Of a stretch of DNA of 64,000 bases, positions 1 through 11,935 are shown piece by piece; within the stretch, counting starts at the first letter, position 1, and each line of letters begins with the position of its first letter. Under the pieces are notes generated by a model, which searched no databases, was not told the origin of the DNA, and worked only from the letters and a program-made list of their open reading frames with translations. This DNA is from Fistularia commersonii (taxonomy: Eukaryota; Chordata; Actinopteri; Syngnathiformes; Fistulariidae): positions 12,353,758 through 12,417,757 of the forward strand of contig JBBMNZ010000001.1 of assembly GCA_037954325.1 (NCBI GenBank), written 5' to 3'. A program made the translations under genes and the position numbers.

Positions 1-3000
1 GACGGATAGACAATGTGTGGCGTCAACATGTGAAAGGTAATTGACCGTCGCTCCATTGGGCAAAACTTACCCATCAGAGAGCAAAAAAGAGAGCTGTGGT
101 TCCTCTCACTTCCTGTCTCCAATGGGCTTAATACAAAAACAGGAAGCCTGTGCTGCCTGTGTGTATTTCCAAGGCTCTGTAACAGAGTCTTTCTGTTCGT
201 CACACTGGCCCACAGAGGGGACGAGGGAAGCAAGGCACTGATTATTACATAAGCAGATGGCAAACTGGGATGGTCATCCAGGCCCAAATGGCAACAGCAG
301 TCTTATTCAGATACAGGCAGATAAGAAGGGACTGTAACCGTGCGGGACAAACAGAACCATCTCCACGGCATCTGATAGGAGTCAGTCTGATAAGAAATGC
401 TGAATGGGTGCATGTGTATCTGCATTATAAGCATTTCAATGTATATTGATGCAAATACGCTGTGTCCGACACTCACACGGTGCAGCAATAATTGGTCAAT
501 AGACTGGCTTTGGTTTCGCTGTAGTGGGGGCTGCTGATCATTGAAGGCTACGCTGAGGGGGAAACAAAGAACACGAGCACTAAAGTACCGGGGGAGGGGG
601 TTAATGGTAGCGGGGGAGACAACTTTGAGGTCTGCAGGGAGTTAAAATGGGGGTGGGGTGAGGGTAAAGACCCTCTGGCTTGGGAGTACAGGAGGTGGGG
701 GTTGGTATTGATGGCGCTCACTGGAACTAAATTCAAAAGATGCAGCAAGTGTCTCAACTTTGATCGAAGCAACTTTACACCGCTGAACCAGACAATGGAA
801 CATCTGCTGGCTGACAAAGCGGTAGAGGCTGGCTTGTCTATTAATGGATAAAAAAATCCGCTATTGTAACTGTTCTTCTCATAGTCCTGGGTTTATGGAC
901 CCTTGCATACACAATTTTCAAAATTAATAAACGGAAGGATCAATTATGTCTCGAAGGTTTGAAGAAATTAGAGCAGCCCTTGGATTCTAAGATGTACTTG
1001 AGTCTTTTCTTGGGTCAGTTTGAAAATGCAGAAAGTCCCACAGAGTGAGTCCATGGTAAGTTAAGAGTTTAGAAAATGATGGTTTTGCATGGATGAAGGC
1101 ATTTGAGGGGATTACATTTCCTTAGATGTTATCTGGTAAAAAACAATAAAATGCATCACAGGCATTGAAAAAAGCAGCTTAAAAGGGGGTGGGGGGTGTA
1201 CTAAGCATCTGTTTGTCAAATTTCAGTGGAACAAACATTGCCTTTTGATATAATTTAGTTTTACAATTGAATTCTTTAAATATAATCCCACAAGCTGTTT
1301 GAGATGTGTTTCTCAACCTGTGGTTTAGAAGTCTTGTGGCATGTTGCAGGTCTCTAAATAAAAATCCCAAGTCATGACCGTCAAGTCTCAAGCATTTCAA
1401 GAGTCCGACTGTGAATTCTCACTCTGAAATAGTACTTATATTTAAGTATATGTAAATATATGTAGATTAGTTTTGAGCCAAACCACAAGGAAATGGTTAA
1501 AAGTCACACAAGCAATGCAAAGGTGTCTATATTCACTTTTTTTTCTTCTAATTTTGCTCCTTGCTCAGCGGCAACACAAACATTAACAAACAAGTCGTCG
1601 GTTGAGTGCAGTGCAGAAAGGAACACAATAAAAAGACTGTAAAGGGCTGCATGGGCCCTGGGCTTGGCCTTTCAAGTCACAAGGCTCAAGTCATTGGTAA
1701 TAAGGTCCATTTAGAGTTTCTAAATGTTTTAAGATTTTCAGAAATTGGGAATCAATTTCTATTTGACTTTTACCCACATTCCTGGTCTGTCTTTGTTGTG
1801 CAACAACTGACACTATTCTCAAGTAGTGAAGATATTGTTAAAAGACAATTTAAGTATATGTGTTGATTGACTTTTTTCCTTTTAGGACTGAGCATCTGAA
1901 AACATATCCCCAACTGACAGGTTACTGAGTCCCGACAGCTAGACACTCCACAACTGGTAACTCAGGTTGTGTCAGGACTCAAAATATATTACTTGTCTGC
2001 ACGGAGCCGTGCACAATGTGAAGACTCCGGTTATCAGTTGGGTTTTTCCGCAGCTGTAATCAAACCGCCACATATTTAAATGTTGAAATATCTGAATGTA
2101 TCTCTGTATTTCAACTGTATTCCAATCCGTAGAGATGCACTGTGTGTGTGTGTGTGTGTGTGTCTGCCTGTCTATGTGTATTCTGAGGGAATGGGGCTTG
2201 CCTGTCTGCAGCAGCATGGCAGCCCTAATAGTCAATCCCTCCGCCCCTCTACAAACTCGCCACTCATTCTTAATTTCTACAGGTTCGGACAGAGAACTAC
2301 TCCCCCATCTGATTGTAGTTCATTTAAAACAGCTTCTTGAACCTCACTGGCCGACAATTTGTTTATTTATTCAGCTGACATCATTCAGTATGATTGTGTC
2401 ATAAGCCCAGGTCAAAGAGTTTAGTGAGAACCAGTGACAGCTCACGCAGTGTGATGCTTTAAAGCCCTTTTGATGGGTTCATTATAATCAGAGCTGTGGT
2501 GTGCCTGGGCACAGATGGCAGCAGTGTTTACACTAACTGGATTAGGATTAGCTCTAGATTAGACAGACGAGTTGAAAGGCCTGCTACACTGACACGACAT
2601 GTTTCTACGGCCCAAGTCTAGTCATTCATTCAGGATACAGCAAACCACAACAACCGTTAGCAGGGAAGGATACAGTTGATCTTTGTGAGAAGAGTCGGTG
2701 TAAAAAAGAGAAAAATAATCAAACTACACCAGTCAGACACCCGTGTGGTTCATTTGATTTTCGGGTGAAACCAGTCTATTCCACGAGATGAGCTGAGGTC
2801 TCAAGCCAGAAAGTGGTTTAGCACCAGTCAACTGAGGCCAGATGTATCCAGGGAGTGAGGAACATACACAGCCTGTTCCGACTGAATCATCACTGTTATG
2901 TAACACCGGCCTCAGGATGGGAAGAGTGAACGACACACATGCAGCAAATGACCGCAGAAGACTGACCTAGATCTGTAAGTGATGGCGATAAGTATTGGGT

Positions 3001-6000
3001 GGAGTGGGGATGATGCGGTCGAGACAGTTCATGAAGGAGAAAAGCACTGAAAAAAGGGAGCTGAACATGTGATATCTTGTTCACCAGGGTATCCATGTGT
3101 GTTTTTTCGGACTAGAGCTCATAGCTTCTTTCGGATCAACTGGACAGTAGCCACCACAAGCCCGGCTGAGTTCCAATGACACAATCAGGCTGGAATGTGG
3201 GTCAGTAGGCAGAGAGATGGATAACTGTGACCAGAGAGTGTGTGAGTGTGTGTCTGTGGCACTGCATCTTTTCCCGCTTGTGTTTTCCACATCTTCTCTG
3301 ACCGTCAGCATCTGAGAATAGAATGAGAGGAAGGGTGTGTGTAGAGAGTTGAGTAAGACTCTGAAGACTTTCAGTCCACTTCTCCTCTGTCCTCTCAGCT
3401 GACCACGTTTCCCACCACACACGTCAGCTCCAGAAATCCCTTTTCCAAAGCTGGACTGAGAAACTCATGGGAGGTGAATCAATTGCACTAATACTAATTC
3501 TCACACGGGGGATCATAAGTCATCCAAAGACAAACCCAATTGTCTTCCGCCTGTCATCAGTCCTGTATTCATCCAAAATATAGGTCAGAGATAAGCAGCC
3601 ATTTCAACCTATACTCCCATAAACAAGTGCAGTGTGGTCCGCTTCCATCTCTGCGTCGCTCTGTAAACACGCAATGGGTGCATGCCATGTGAGACAGGCT
3701 GGCTGGATCACAACCAGTTAACATGGTGGAAATATTGCTCAATGAGCTTGCGTGTATGTTTTTTTCCTCATTCCAACTGCAGCAGTAATAGATTTAACCA
3801 GCCGCTGTAGGGGTATATGCAGCGAAATGTATCCTCACATTCTCCAGAGACAAAGAGGTACTTCTTATTCAATCAATTAAAAGCTCACAAAGTTAGGTAG
3901 CACTAGTGACATTGACATCTAAAGGACATAAATTAACTCAAAGCAGGTGGCTGTGACTGGAGGCGGCTCTTTGTCAGGGAGTCCCATCATGTGTAAAACA
4001 TGTTCGTCATTCGTTATTTACTTTACAGCCAGTGGCGGTTGAATCCTAGTTGATGAATGACGTGCCAAAGGTAACACATTCACTGTTTATTCTCACTCTC
4101 TCAATATTGGAGGATTATGAGTGAATCAAACGTGAAATAAGGGGATGCATGTAGAAGCGGCTGTTGCACTTACTTTTCCTGCGAACATTCTTCCTTTAAG
4201 TGATGAGTGATAAGGGCATTTGAACCCAACATTTTAGAATTCTGCATGACAAGGCCCTGTCATTTTATTTTCATGTGTATGTGTGTGACTAAAAGGTTGA
4301 CTTTACATTCACAAATAAGTGTAGGGAGAACAGAAAGGCACAAGGCTGGAATGTGTGTGAAAGTGATCACACTTCTTTGGCTAATGTGTGGGTGAGATGT
4401 GAAGCTGAGGGAGGAAGATCAGGTTGGGCCAGTTTGGAGAGTTTAACCAGCTGAGGAGAGCATCCCCAAAAACAAGTGGATTTCCCTCATTTGTTCCTTC
4501 AGGAAAATATTTTCCAATTTCTGACAAAACTAGGAGCCCATTAACACCAAGAGTTGTCTCAATAGCACTACACACACAGATACATACACACGCAACAGCT
4601 GCTGCTGAGAAAGATGTGACAATTTTAATTAATTTTTGTCCTCAAACTCGGAGAAAACTGAATCGGTAAGTGGAGAAACTTCTAAAATTATGCAGCTTAG
4701 AAAAAAAAAGAATAAAATCAATGGGAGTCTTATTTCAGTTCCCGCTGATCTTAAAAAGGAGAAGGGGGAAACCCTACAGTTATAACCCTGTTTGCATCAC
4801 TAGAAAAGAAAGAACCTTTTTGCATATTGATGGTTAACCAGAAACTTCCCTAGCAGTCTTTTAAAAATGATTGACAAAGCGTATTCGTCTAATTGTCGAT
4901 TCGCCACACTGCTTATGACGATTTCCATTATGAGCGGGTATCAGGAAATCAGACGGGCTTTGTCCTGTTTGGTCCAGGAACTGATTGCTGATTGATTTTT
5001 CTTTAACAATCCAGTGACATACTAAGCACAAACAGTACTGGCAGTTCCAGCCGTTCCCTGCGGCTTCATTAACTGTGACTTCATCATTTGAAAAGTCTGA
5101 ATTACTTCATATGTTAAATACCTTTATAGCATCATATTGCTTGCATATATATTTGCTTTAGGTAGTGATATTCAGCAAATATGAAACTGCACCAAAGAAA
5201 TAATATATTCAAGCTTGAAAATAACAAAAAATGAGGTATGAGACGGTTGGAGTCCAGGGTGTGACTCCTTCAGCTGTCAGGATGTTCATAATTAGACTAG
5301 TGGCTCTGAGTTTATTATTCAACTGATGAAATGTAAAACCTTAGTCATCTGGGCCTGCATGAACTCGCCACTGAGGTCATTAACAGGCCAGCATGCTATC
5401 AAAGAGCTGTATTACAGGAACATTTTGGAAGAACTTATTAGATACCAGCTTTTGTCGGAGGGAATCATCTAAAAGGCATGAAAAGTGCGATGGGGATTTC
5501 AGCTTAAGCAGAACTCACTGGGCTTTAAGATCCTTGGGGCACTTGCCTCTGGCCTCTTTTGTGGGAGAGCATGGGGTATAAATTTATATTGGCTTTTCAC
5601 TATAAGTGTCCCTTATCAATAAACAGCTTTGTCAAAACACACCTGTCTCTGTTGAACCCTCTATCTTTACTCTCATCTGATGTCTTGGTCAGGATTTTGA
5701 TAGTAACAACCTAATGTTATATAGCAAGACAGGCCTCATGGATGTGCAGCTCAATCTAGAAACTGTTAAATTCTCACCTTACTAAAACGTATGCATGAGG
5801 CAGGACTTCCAAGAGTCAGTATGCATTTAAAGCTCAGTCCAGGTTGTACCCAGACCCCCCGGGAATGTTCTAAAGATATCCGGCATATTTTACGTGTACA
5901 TCGTGTAACCTAGTTCAGAGCACATCAGGTGCCACGCATGCAGCAGACACTGCAGAGGGGAGGCTCCACGATGATATCAGGCACATAATCACCAAGGGCA

Positions 6001-6240
6001 AATATCAAGGACGAGTTTTCTCGGCTATCTGCAGACAGGCAGCTGGTGCAGAAACACTGGTCCGTGTGGAAGGTACCACAGAGTTGCAGGAAATAGACCG
6101 ACCCGTTACATTTATTATTCCCAGCCACTGTTCCCGGCTAATTTGGCTATAAGACATTAGCGTGTGGCAATTTTTTCCCACGCTGTTGCTATCAGGCTTG
6201 ATTAGTCGGTGTCAGTCATCCAGAACCAGGACTCCCCTTA
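1..6240. other. Intergenic, no gene seen
   Basis: I see no exon chain, RNA gene or transposon with definable ends here. Open frames are short, lack family motifs and are not linked by convincing splice sites. A short (TG)n run lies at about 2141-2163. The stretch is downstream of mycl and may hold regulatory elements that cannot be judged from one sequence. Confidence 0.5.
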
Positions 6241-6243
6241 GCT

Positions 6244-7145
6244 TTTATTTTCTTTATGATGCCTTATGAGCAGACATGTGTGAGAATGTGAGATTTGCAT
6301 AAATCCAAATTGATGGCAAAGGCAGATAGTTCTGGTACTCGATACAAAGAATAAGACCAGGAGTTTGATTGCTCTGACTGAATATAAAATAACAAAAATA
6401 AGCTTTAGGCATTATGCAAATAATGTATAAAATTTAATGTTTTATGGATGGGTTTTAAGTAGGGGCGATGCATTGTAATCACAAAGTGACATGTGAATAT
6501 AAAGTACAGTAGTGCTACATATTAAATGTTTTGTCAATTTTTCCGAGTTTCTTAAGAAAATAGAGGCTCCTGTCATATTGAGGAGCAAAGCTCAGTGACA
6601 ATTCTTGATTTGTCTCCATCGCCAGGAGAGATAAGCTATTATTTACAGATGCTTTTGTACAGCAAACTCATCTAAAAAAAACACAGTCACGCATCCATTC
6701 ATATGTACTCTTACACTTCAATCGATTATGAATGTGCAAAAATGAAATTAAGAGAGTTCAGCAAAAACTCCACACGCGTCCTGAAGACTATGTATAGAAA
6801 CTTTGCGTCATACTTGTAAGTCAAAGTTCTGTCAACAGGTTTTCACTCGACCCATCACAGCATACCAGGAAATATATTGGTCATAGCTGCATTACCCAGA
6901 TTTATAACTAAAATTGTGCAAACAAAAGTTTTCGGAAAAAAAGACACCGCACACTGAGGTCTACGGTCACCGCCCACATACAGGTTGCTGAGCCGGCAGT
7001 CCATCCATAGGTATTCTTAAAAAAAGCCCAAACCCTCCAATTTACACAAACCATGTTGTTACATATAAAAAAAGGTCCGACAAAGGTGACAAGATACTTG
7101 AGAGCCAGTTCTATCAAGAGTTCACTTTGGATCCACGAGCGTTCC
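6244..7145 (-). other. mycl: mycl 3' untranslated region (approximate)
   Basis: This follows the mycl stop codon on the minus strand. Possible poly(A) signals, read on the minus strand, are ATTAAA at 6433-6438 and AATAAA at 6244-6249; the true end is not known. An octamer ATGCAAAT lies at 6414-6421 on the plus strand. The stretch is AT-rich and has no long open frame. Confidence 0.4.
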
Positions 7146-8795
7146 TCAAGAACGTCGCAGATCGGATATCTTGCGGAGAAGCTGATCCCGCCGGGCTCTG
7201 AGACGCTTCCTCTCCTGCAGTTGCCGCTTCTCCTTGTTGTGCAGCTTCATCAGGTACTCCGTGGCCCGCGTCAGGATGGCCACCTTCGGCGTCTTGGTCA
7301 ACTCCAATCCAGGTATCTGATCTCGTAGTGCGAGGAAACGGAACTTGAGGTCGTTTCTCCTCTTCCTCTCCAGGAAGTTGTGGTTCTTCCTGCGATCAGA
7401 GTCTTCAGTGTCTGAGTTCTGCGAGGTCTCTGAGGGGGAGCTCGATCGCGAGGAACATGGCTGGTCGGGGGATGTGGCACGCGAACGTTTGCTTTGGGGC
7501 TCCTCATCATCATCATCTTCATCCTCGACTTCTTCTTCATCGTCCTCGGGGTCACTGTCCGGCGAGCGGGCGGCGTAGTTGTGCTGCTGCCGGTGTACGG
7601 ACATGTGGAAGCGTTTCGGGCAGGGGTCGGCGCGGATCATCAAGGTCCCCGGTTTTCGGGGGTTCATAAGCTGCACCCGGTTCTGCTTGCTCTCCACGGT
7701 GACCACGTCGATCTCCTCTTCATCATCTGGGACAAAACAGGCGGAAAGGCATTCAACATCATCACTGAACATCAACAGACCACTGAGCCAAGTCACCTAA
7801 ATCAGGAAATGCCTGAAAAGGCAAGGGAAAAAAATAACCAAGGTAAGGAGGAAGTGAATTCCAGAACCAAGCATGCATACCTCCCCCAACACACACACAC
7901 CCCACCCCAACGACTGCAAACAGCAGTGTCATAAATGCCAAAATGGTTTTAACTGCTACAATCGATCTGTGTGTTTGCCTTCCAAGTGGCAATCGCAAGG
8001 ACTCATCCCGCCCCTCTGCCGCACTGTAACGCGGCGGCGGAGTCACACAGAGGAGAGAAAAATTACGCGAACGTGATGTGGGCGCGGTTTTTGAACGATC
8101 GACCGCAGTGAGGACATGTGGCGCAGTGTCGCGGCGCGAAAGCGGCGCGGCAAAGCTTAACGACTCCCCTCGGCACCAAGGACTAAAGTTATGCAACAGC
8201 CAAAGGGCGATATAGACCCGGGCGGAAGCGTGAAAGCCCGGCGGCGCCTCTTACCGGATGAATCGGAGCGGGACTCGGAGCCAGACGACGCCGACTTCCG
8301 GCAGCTGCTCGCCGGGTAGGCGAGAACTGCCGCGGGGTCGACGCAGTCTGCGGCGGGGGCGGCAAGCAGCCCTGCGGCCGACGCGCACTGCGCCTTGACG
8401 CCTTGTCTCTGCGCCACCGGAGGAACGACTGCGTGCACGGAGGCGGACGCTCTCCCGTTCACCTTCTCCAGCTGCTTACTGGCACAGAAACCACTCCACA
8501 TGCAGTCCCGGATGATGATGGAGCTCAGGTTTCCCAGCAGTCTCTCCGAGTCCGGAATGGACGCCGCCTCGGTATCCTCGTCCGTCACGGAGCCCTTGGC
8601 GCGCCAGCTCGGCTTGTCCCCGGGCGGGGACTGCGGGGCGATCGCGCTCATAGTCCGCTCCGGGGACATGGGAGGGGTGGGCAACAGCTCGAACTTTTTC
8701 CAAATTTCCTCGCTCGGCGCGGTCGACTTGTAGAAATAATCCTCCTCCGGGGCAAAGTAGTCGAGAAAAAAGGGCTGGAAACAGTCCAACGCCAT
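7146..8795 (-). CDS. mycl: L-Myc bHLH-leucine zipper transcription factor
   Basis: Two coding exons, complement 8255-8795 and 7146-7726, are joined by a 528-base GT-AG intron (phase 1) and give 373 residues, close to the 364 of human L-Myc. MYC proteins pair with MAX in the nucleus and bind E-boxes to control growth genes. Myc box I is at about 23-45 and carries the phosphodegron LPTPPMSP. Myc box II (RDCMWSGF) is at 96-103. An acidic run is at 238-255, the basic helix-loop-helix (NHNFLERKRRNDL) at 291-342 and the leucine zipper at 342-369. The text around EEIDVVTVE and QQHNYAARS matches MYCL rather than MYC or MYCN. I chose the ATG at 8795 because it lies just inside the exon after a clear acceptor (exon starts 8861), has G at -3 and +4, and is followed at once by the family N-terminus. 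Whether this is the a or b fish paralogue cannot be decided here. Confidence 0.96.
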
Positions 8796-9184
8796 CCCCT
8801 CGACTGATATGTCTTTGTCTGAATAAAATCCTTGTGTTGTAATCCGAGGGACGTGGAGGTCCTGGAAGGAAACATGGCAGTGTTCAGCGGTCTGTCTTTT
8901 ACTAAAAGCATTCTGACTTGTGAGCGGACCCCTGAACATCATCACACAACTTCCTAGAAATACATGACGCGATTTATTTGGCCGATGCCCTCGCTCCCCC
9001 CAACCCGGTTGAGATGGAGCCCTCACAACCTCACCAACCCAAGCTGTTCCGATTCGCGGTTATTATAAAAAATTGGCATTAAAGTAGTTTAGGACACGGA
9101 CCGATCGAGGCCACTATCCCGCACTTTGTTTCCGTGGATCTTCCCCTCCCCCTCTCCCCTCGAGCGGGCATAAAACTCACTCAC

Positions 9185-9378
9185 CGGTTCGGCCCACGTT
9201 GAGATATCAGGGCATTGAGAAAAAAAAAAAATCCCCCGACGACCGAAGCGTCTAGACACTTTGATTGAAGTTTGATCGTGCGTGTGTGTGCGTGTGAGGG
9301 TGCATTCGAGAGGTTATTAGACAAAAACACCCGGTCTGAGATGTTTAACTGAGAACCCGTGGAACCATGCCGTGGGCT
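9185..9378 (-). other. mycl: mycl non-coding first exon (5' leader)
   Basis: A good donor (CCG|GTGAGT, minus strand) lies at 9184-9185 and pairs with the acceptor CCTTCCAG before 8861, giving a 323-base intron 1. The 5' end is set about 26 bases below the TATA element and is approximate. The leader holds three short upstream ORFs: 9345-9368 (8 codons with stop), 9252-9305 (18 codons) and 9207-9215 (3 codons). The frame of the main ORF is open upstream to a TAA in this exon but I saw no in-frame upstream ATG. Confidence 0.7.
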
Positions 9379-9440
9379 TTTTCGCGCCAGTGAGGTTTAG
9401 AGCTATATATATTGGGGAAATGGGCGGGACTTCGGAAGGA
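9379..9440 (-). promoter_or_regulatory. mycl: mycl core promoter
   Basis: On the minus strand a TATA element (TATATATA) lies at 9404-9412, preceded by a GC box (plus-strand GGGCGG at 9422-9427). An E2F-like motif TTCGCGCC (plus strand) at 9381-9388 sits next to the predicted start site. E2F sites are known in MYC and MYCN promoters; their use here is inference. Confidence 0.65.
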
Positions 9441-10824
9441 GCAGCTCCACACCGCCCACCACCAACTGAAGTCACAAATCTTTACGTGATGTGATTATCA
9501 ATAATACTTCAATCAAGGCTTGCAAGTATATTAGTATCCCCTTGGAAAAAAAAAAAAAAAATTAAGGGAAAAATATGTCTTATGTCTAAAAGGGACAGTC
9601 AATTCCAAAATGGGAGGGAGCACATTTTATTTTCTTCTATTTTATTTTTTAAAAATCAATTGTCCTTAAGACAATTTCCCTTGCTCCTAATATTGTTGTA
9701 AATAGACAACATGGAGAATGGCTATGAAGGAAAAGGGCCAAGGTTAGCTCTCAAACGTGACAATATCTTTCTTGGATTCCTTTTTAAAATTAAGCACTAC
9801 ATCCTTATTTCAGGGTAAAATGTCGGTTCAGGAGCCAATGTAAGAGCTGTATAGGTGCAATTTCTTTTAAGCGAAAAATATCACCCGTGTCACTTCAATT
9901 TGGGCCGAATATATTCAGCCTGATCCTTTTAAAATCAGTAGTATCATTACCTGAAGGTGAAAATATTCTGTTTCTCTTGAATCGGACGGTTTCTGCTCCC
10001 CTAATACCGTTTTTCATGTACAAGATGTGATACCCCGGTGGATAGTTTTGAGTTTCGCCAAATGTGTGTTTGCAGCGTCGGTGAATTCCTGTCGCAACTA
10101 AGACAATCTGTATCACAACACATTGTCCGGAATTCAATTAAGTCGTCCTTCATTTACACATTCATCGAGCTGACAAAGAAAAGCAAGTACTTTCGGTCAC
10201 TGGCCAAACATTTGACGAGTGTCGAGCAAGGCCCAGTATGTCACGCCTTTTAACACAAAGGAGCCCAAACACTCAGGTTTAGCTTCTGAGTCACCACTTA
10301 AGGGATTGTCTTTAAGGAGAGGGGAAAGAAAATCAGCAGCAAACAAGTTGGTGTCCCAAACAAACACCAGTATCTGCTCCTTTCAATGCGTTTAAACAGA
10401 AGGAGGGACAAAAGGCCCAACACCATAACACCCCCCATTCACACAATCAGATCATTTCCAGACAAGACCTGACATAACCAGATTAAACCTGAGCCACAAC
10501 TGGGTTAAAAAAGTCTGCTTGGGATGATAGGTGATTTGTGCTCAACTACCAGCGCAGAGGTTACAGTTCACCAACGTTTCATAACCAGCCGATGCCACAA
10601 CAAAGTCAGACAGGGACCCCTCAGCCACGCCCTCCCCTCCTTTCGCATATTGATCGGTTTGATGGTCGCCTGATCTTCATCCCCTTAATGACACATAGCA
10701 GAGACCACGACAAAAAGCATCAGTGTCCCTGGACATATTCAAGGGCCGCTAATGATACTGATTAGTGATGGACATCTGTTAACTGGCCAGTGGTCAGACA
10801 CGCTCCTTATTGTGTGAGCGCATC

Positions 10825-10896
<72 letters not shown>

Positions 10897-11513
10897 ATGC
10901 ATGTGCCTCTGCATGTATGTGTGCGTGTATGTGTGTGTTCAGGAGGCAACAAGAACCTGATGCCTTGAAACTATGTGCATGGCTTTCAGTTGGCTAAGAG
11001 GTTTGAATGAGACATGCATGTGCTTACCTGACAACAAAAGCAATTCCAGGCAATCTGTCAGGAGCCACTGGGAACTTTGTAGCACTTTTTGGATTAACTT
11101 ATAAATATATTTTACTTTCTCACTATGGGAAATACTTAAGCTGGGGATATTTTTTGTATGGTTCTTTTTAATATCACTCCCTTTTAATTCTTAGTAGCAC
11201 AAATCCGCTGTTTACTCTGTATCATGATGAACTTGTTGATATGTACGCCAAAGAAGTGAGTAAACTCTAGAAATAAATTCAGAACATAAATATCAACCTT
11301 CAAAAGTAACCAGTTCAAAATAATAAATACTTAATAATTAATAATGAAAGCTGAAGATTCTGTCGTTTTCTTTTTTCATTTGCCATTTAACAAGTGACAT
11401 CTGTACCTATAGTAAACTTTAGAATCCAGGTTTTAAGATCATACCACCAGAAAATTCTGCTCCTGATGATGAGCACATGTGTGTATTCACATGGGTTGGA
11501 AAATGGGTGCCTT
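9441..11513. other. Intergenic, no gene seen
   Basis: This is upstream of mycl. No exon chain was recognised. A poly(A) run lies near 9546-9561 and a long (TG)n array at 10831-10895. Confidence 0.5.
10831..10895. repeat. (GT)n microsatellite
   Basis: About 32 uninterrupted GT units, followed by a degenerate GT/CATG-rich tail to about 10940. Likely highly polymorphic. Confidence 0.97.
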
Positions 11514-11566
11514 CCTGTCCTGTCCTGTCCTGTCCTTGAGTGTCGAGAAGGGCTCCTTCAAATAGA

Positions 11567-11644
<78 letters not shown>

Positions 11645-11669
11645 CATTATTATTATTATTATTATTATT
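11514..11669. repeat. (CCTGT)n and (ATT)n microsatellites
   Basis: A short pentanucleotide array (CCTGT, about 4-5 units, 11514-11536) is followed at 11568-11669 by about 33 ATT units with one interruption (ATC). The ATT array abuts the CATC-rich tail of the dispersed repeat at 11670. Confidence 0.95.
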
Positions 11670-11935
11670 CATCCATCCATCCATTGATCCATCCATCATT
11701 TGCAGCTTATTCTGCATTCAGGGTTGTGGGGGATGCTGGAGGCTATCCCAGCTGTCATCGGGCGAAAGGCACAGTACACCCTGGACCAGTCACCAGTCAG
11801 TTGCAGGGCCACATACTGTATATAGACACACAACCATTCACTCACTCACTCATTCATTTTCTTGATTTCTTTTTGCATGTTTTTGGACTGTGGGAGGAAA
11901 CCGGACAACCCGGAGACACGGAGACCATGCAAACT
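11670..11935 (-). repeat. Dispersed teleost SINE-like repeat, minus orientation
   Basis: Read on the minus strand this ends in a GGAT tail (CATCCATC on plus at 11670-11695). It contains the blocks GGGATAGCCTCCAGCATCC, CCCGATGACAGC and a segment matching GTGGGAGGAAACCGG-type text. The same blocks occur in the opposite orientation at 29190-29550 (CTCGCCCGGTGATAGC, GGATAGGCTCCAGCACCC, GGATAAGCGGTATAGATAATG), so this is one family present at least twice in the window. Family name not assigned. Confidence 0.75.

Noticed and set aside
7494..7934. 146-residue plus-strand frame over mycl exon 3
   Set aside because: It is the antisense of the acidic run and has Ile/His repeats from GAT codons; no domain.
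8796..9026. N-terminal extension of the mycl frame up to 9026
   Set aside because: A clear splice acceptor lies just before 8861, so the sequence above it is intron. The ATG at 8795 fits the family N-terminus.
10831..10895. Regular repeats that might suggest a CRISPR array
   Set aside because: They are dinucleotide microsatellites without spacers, in a vertebrate genome.
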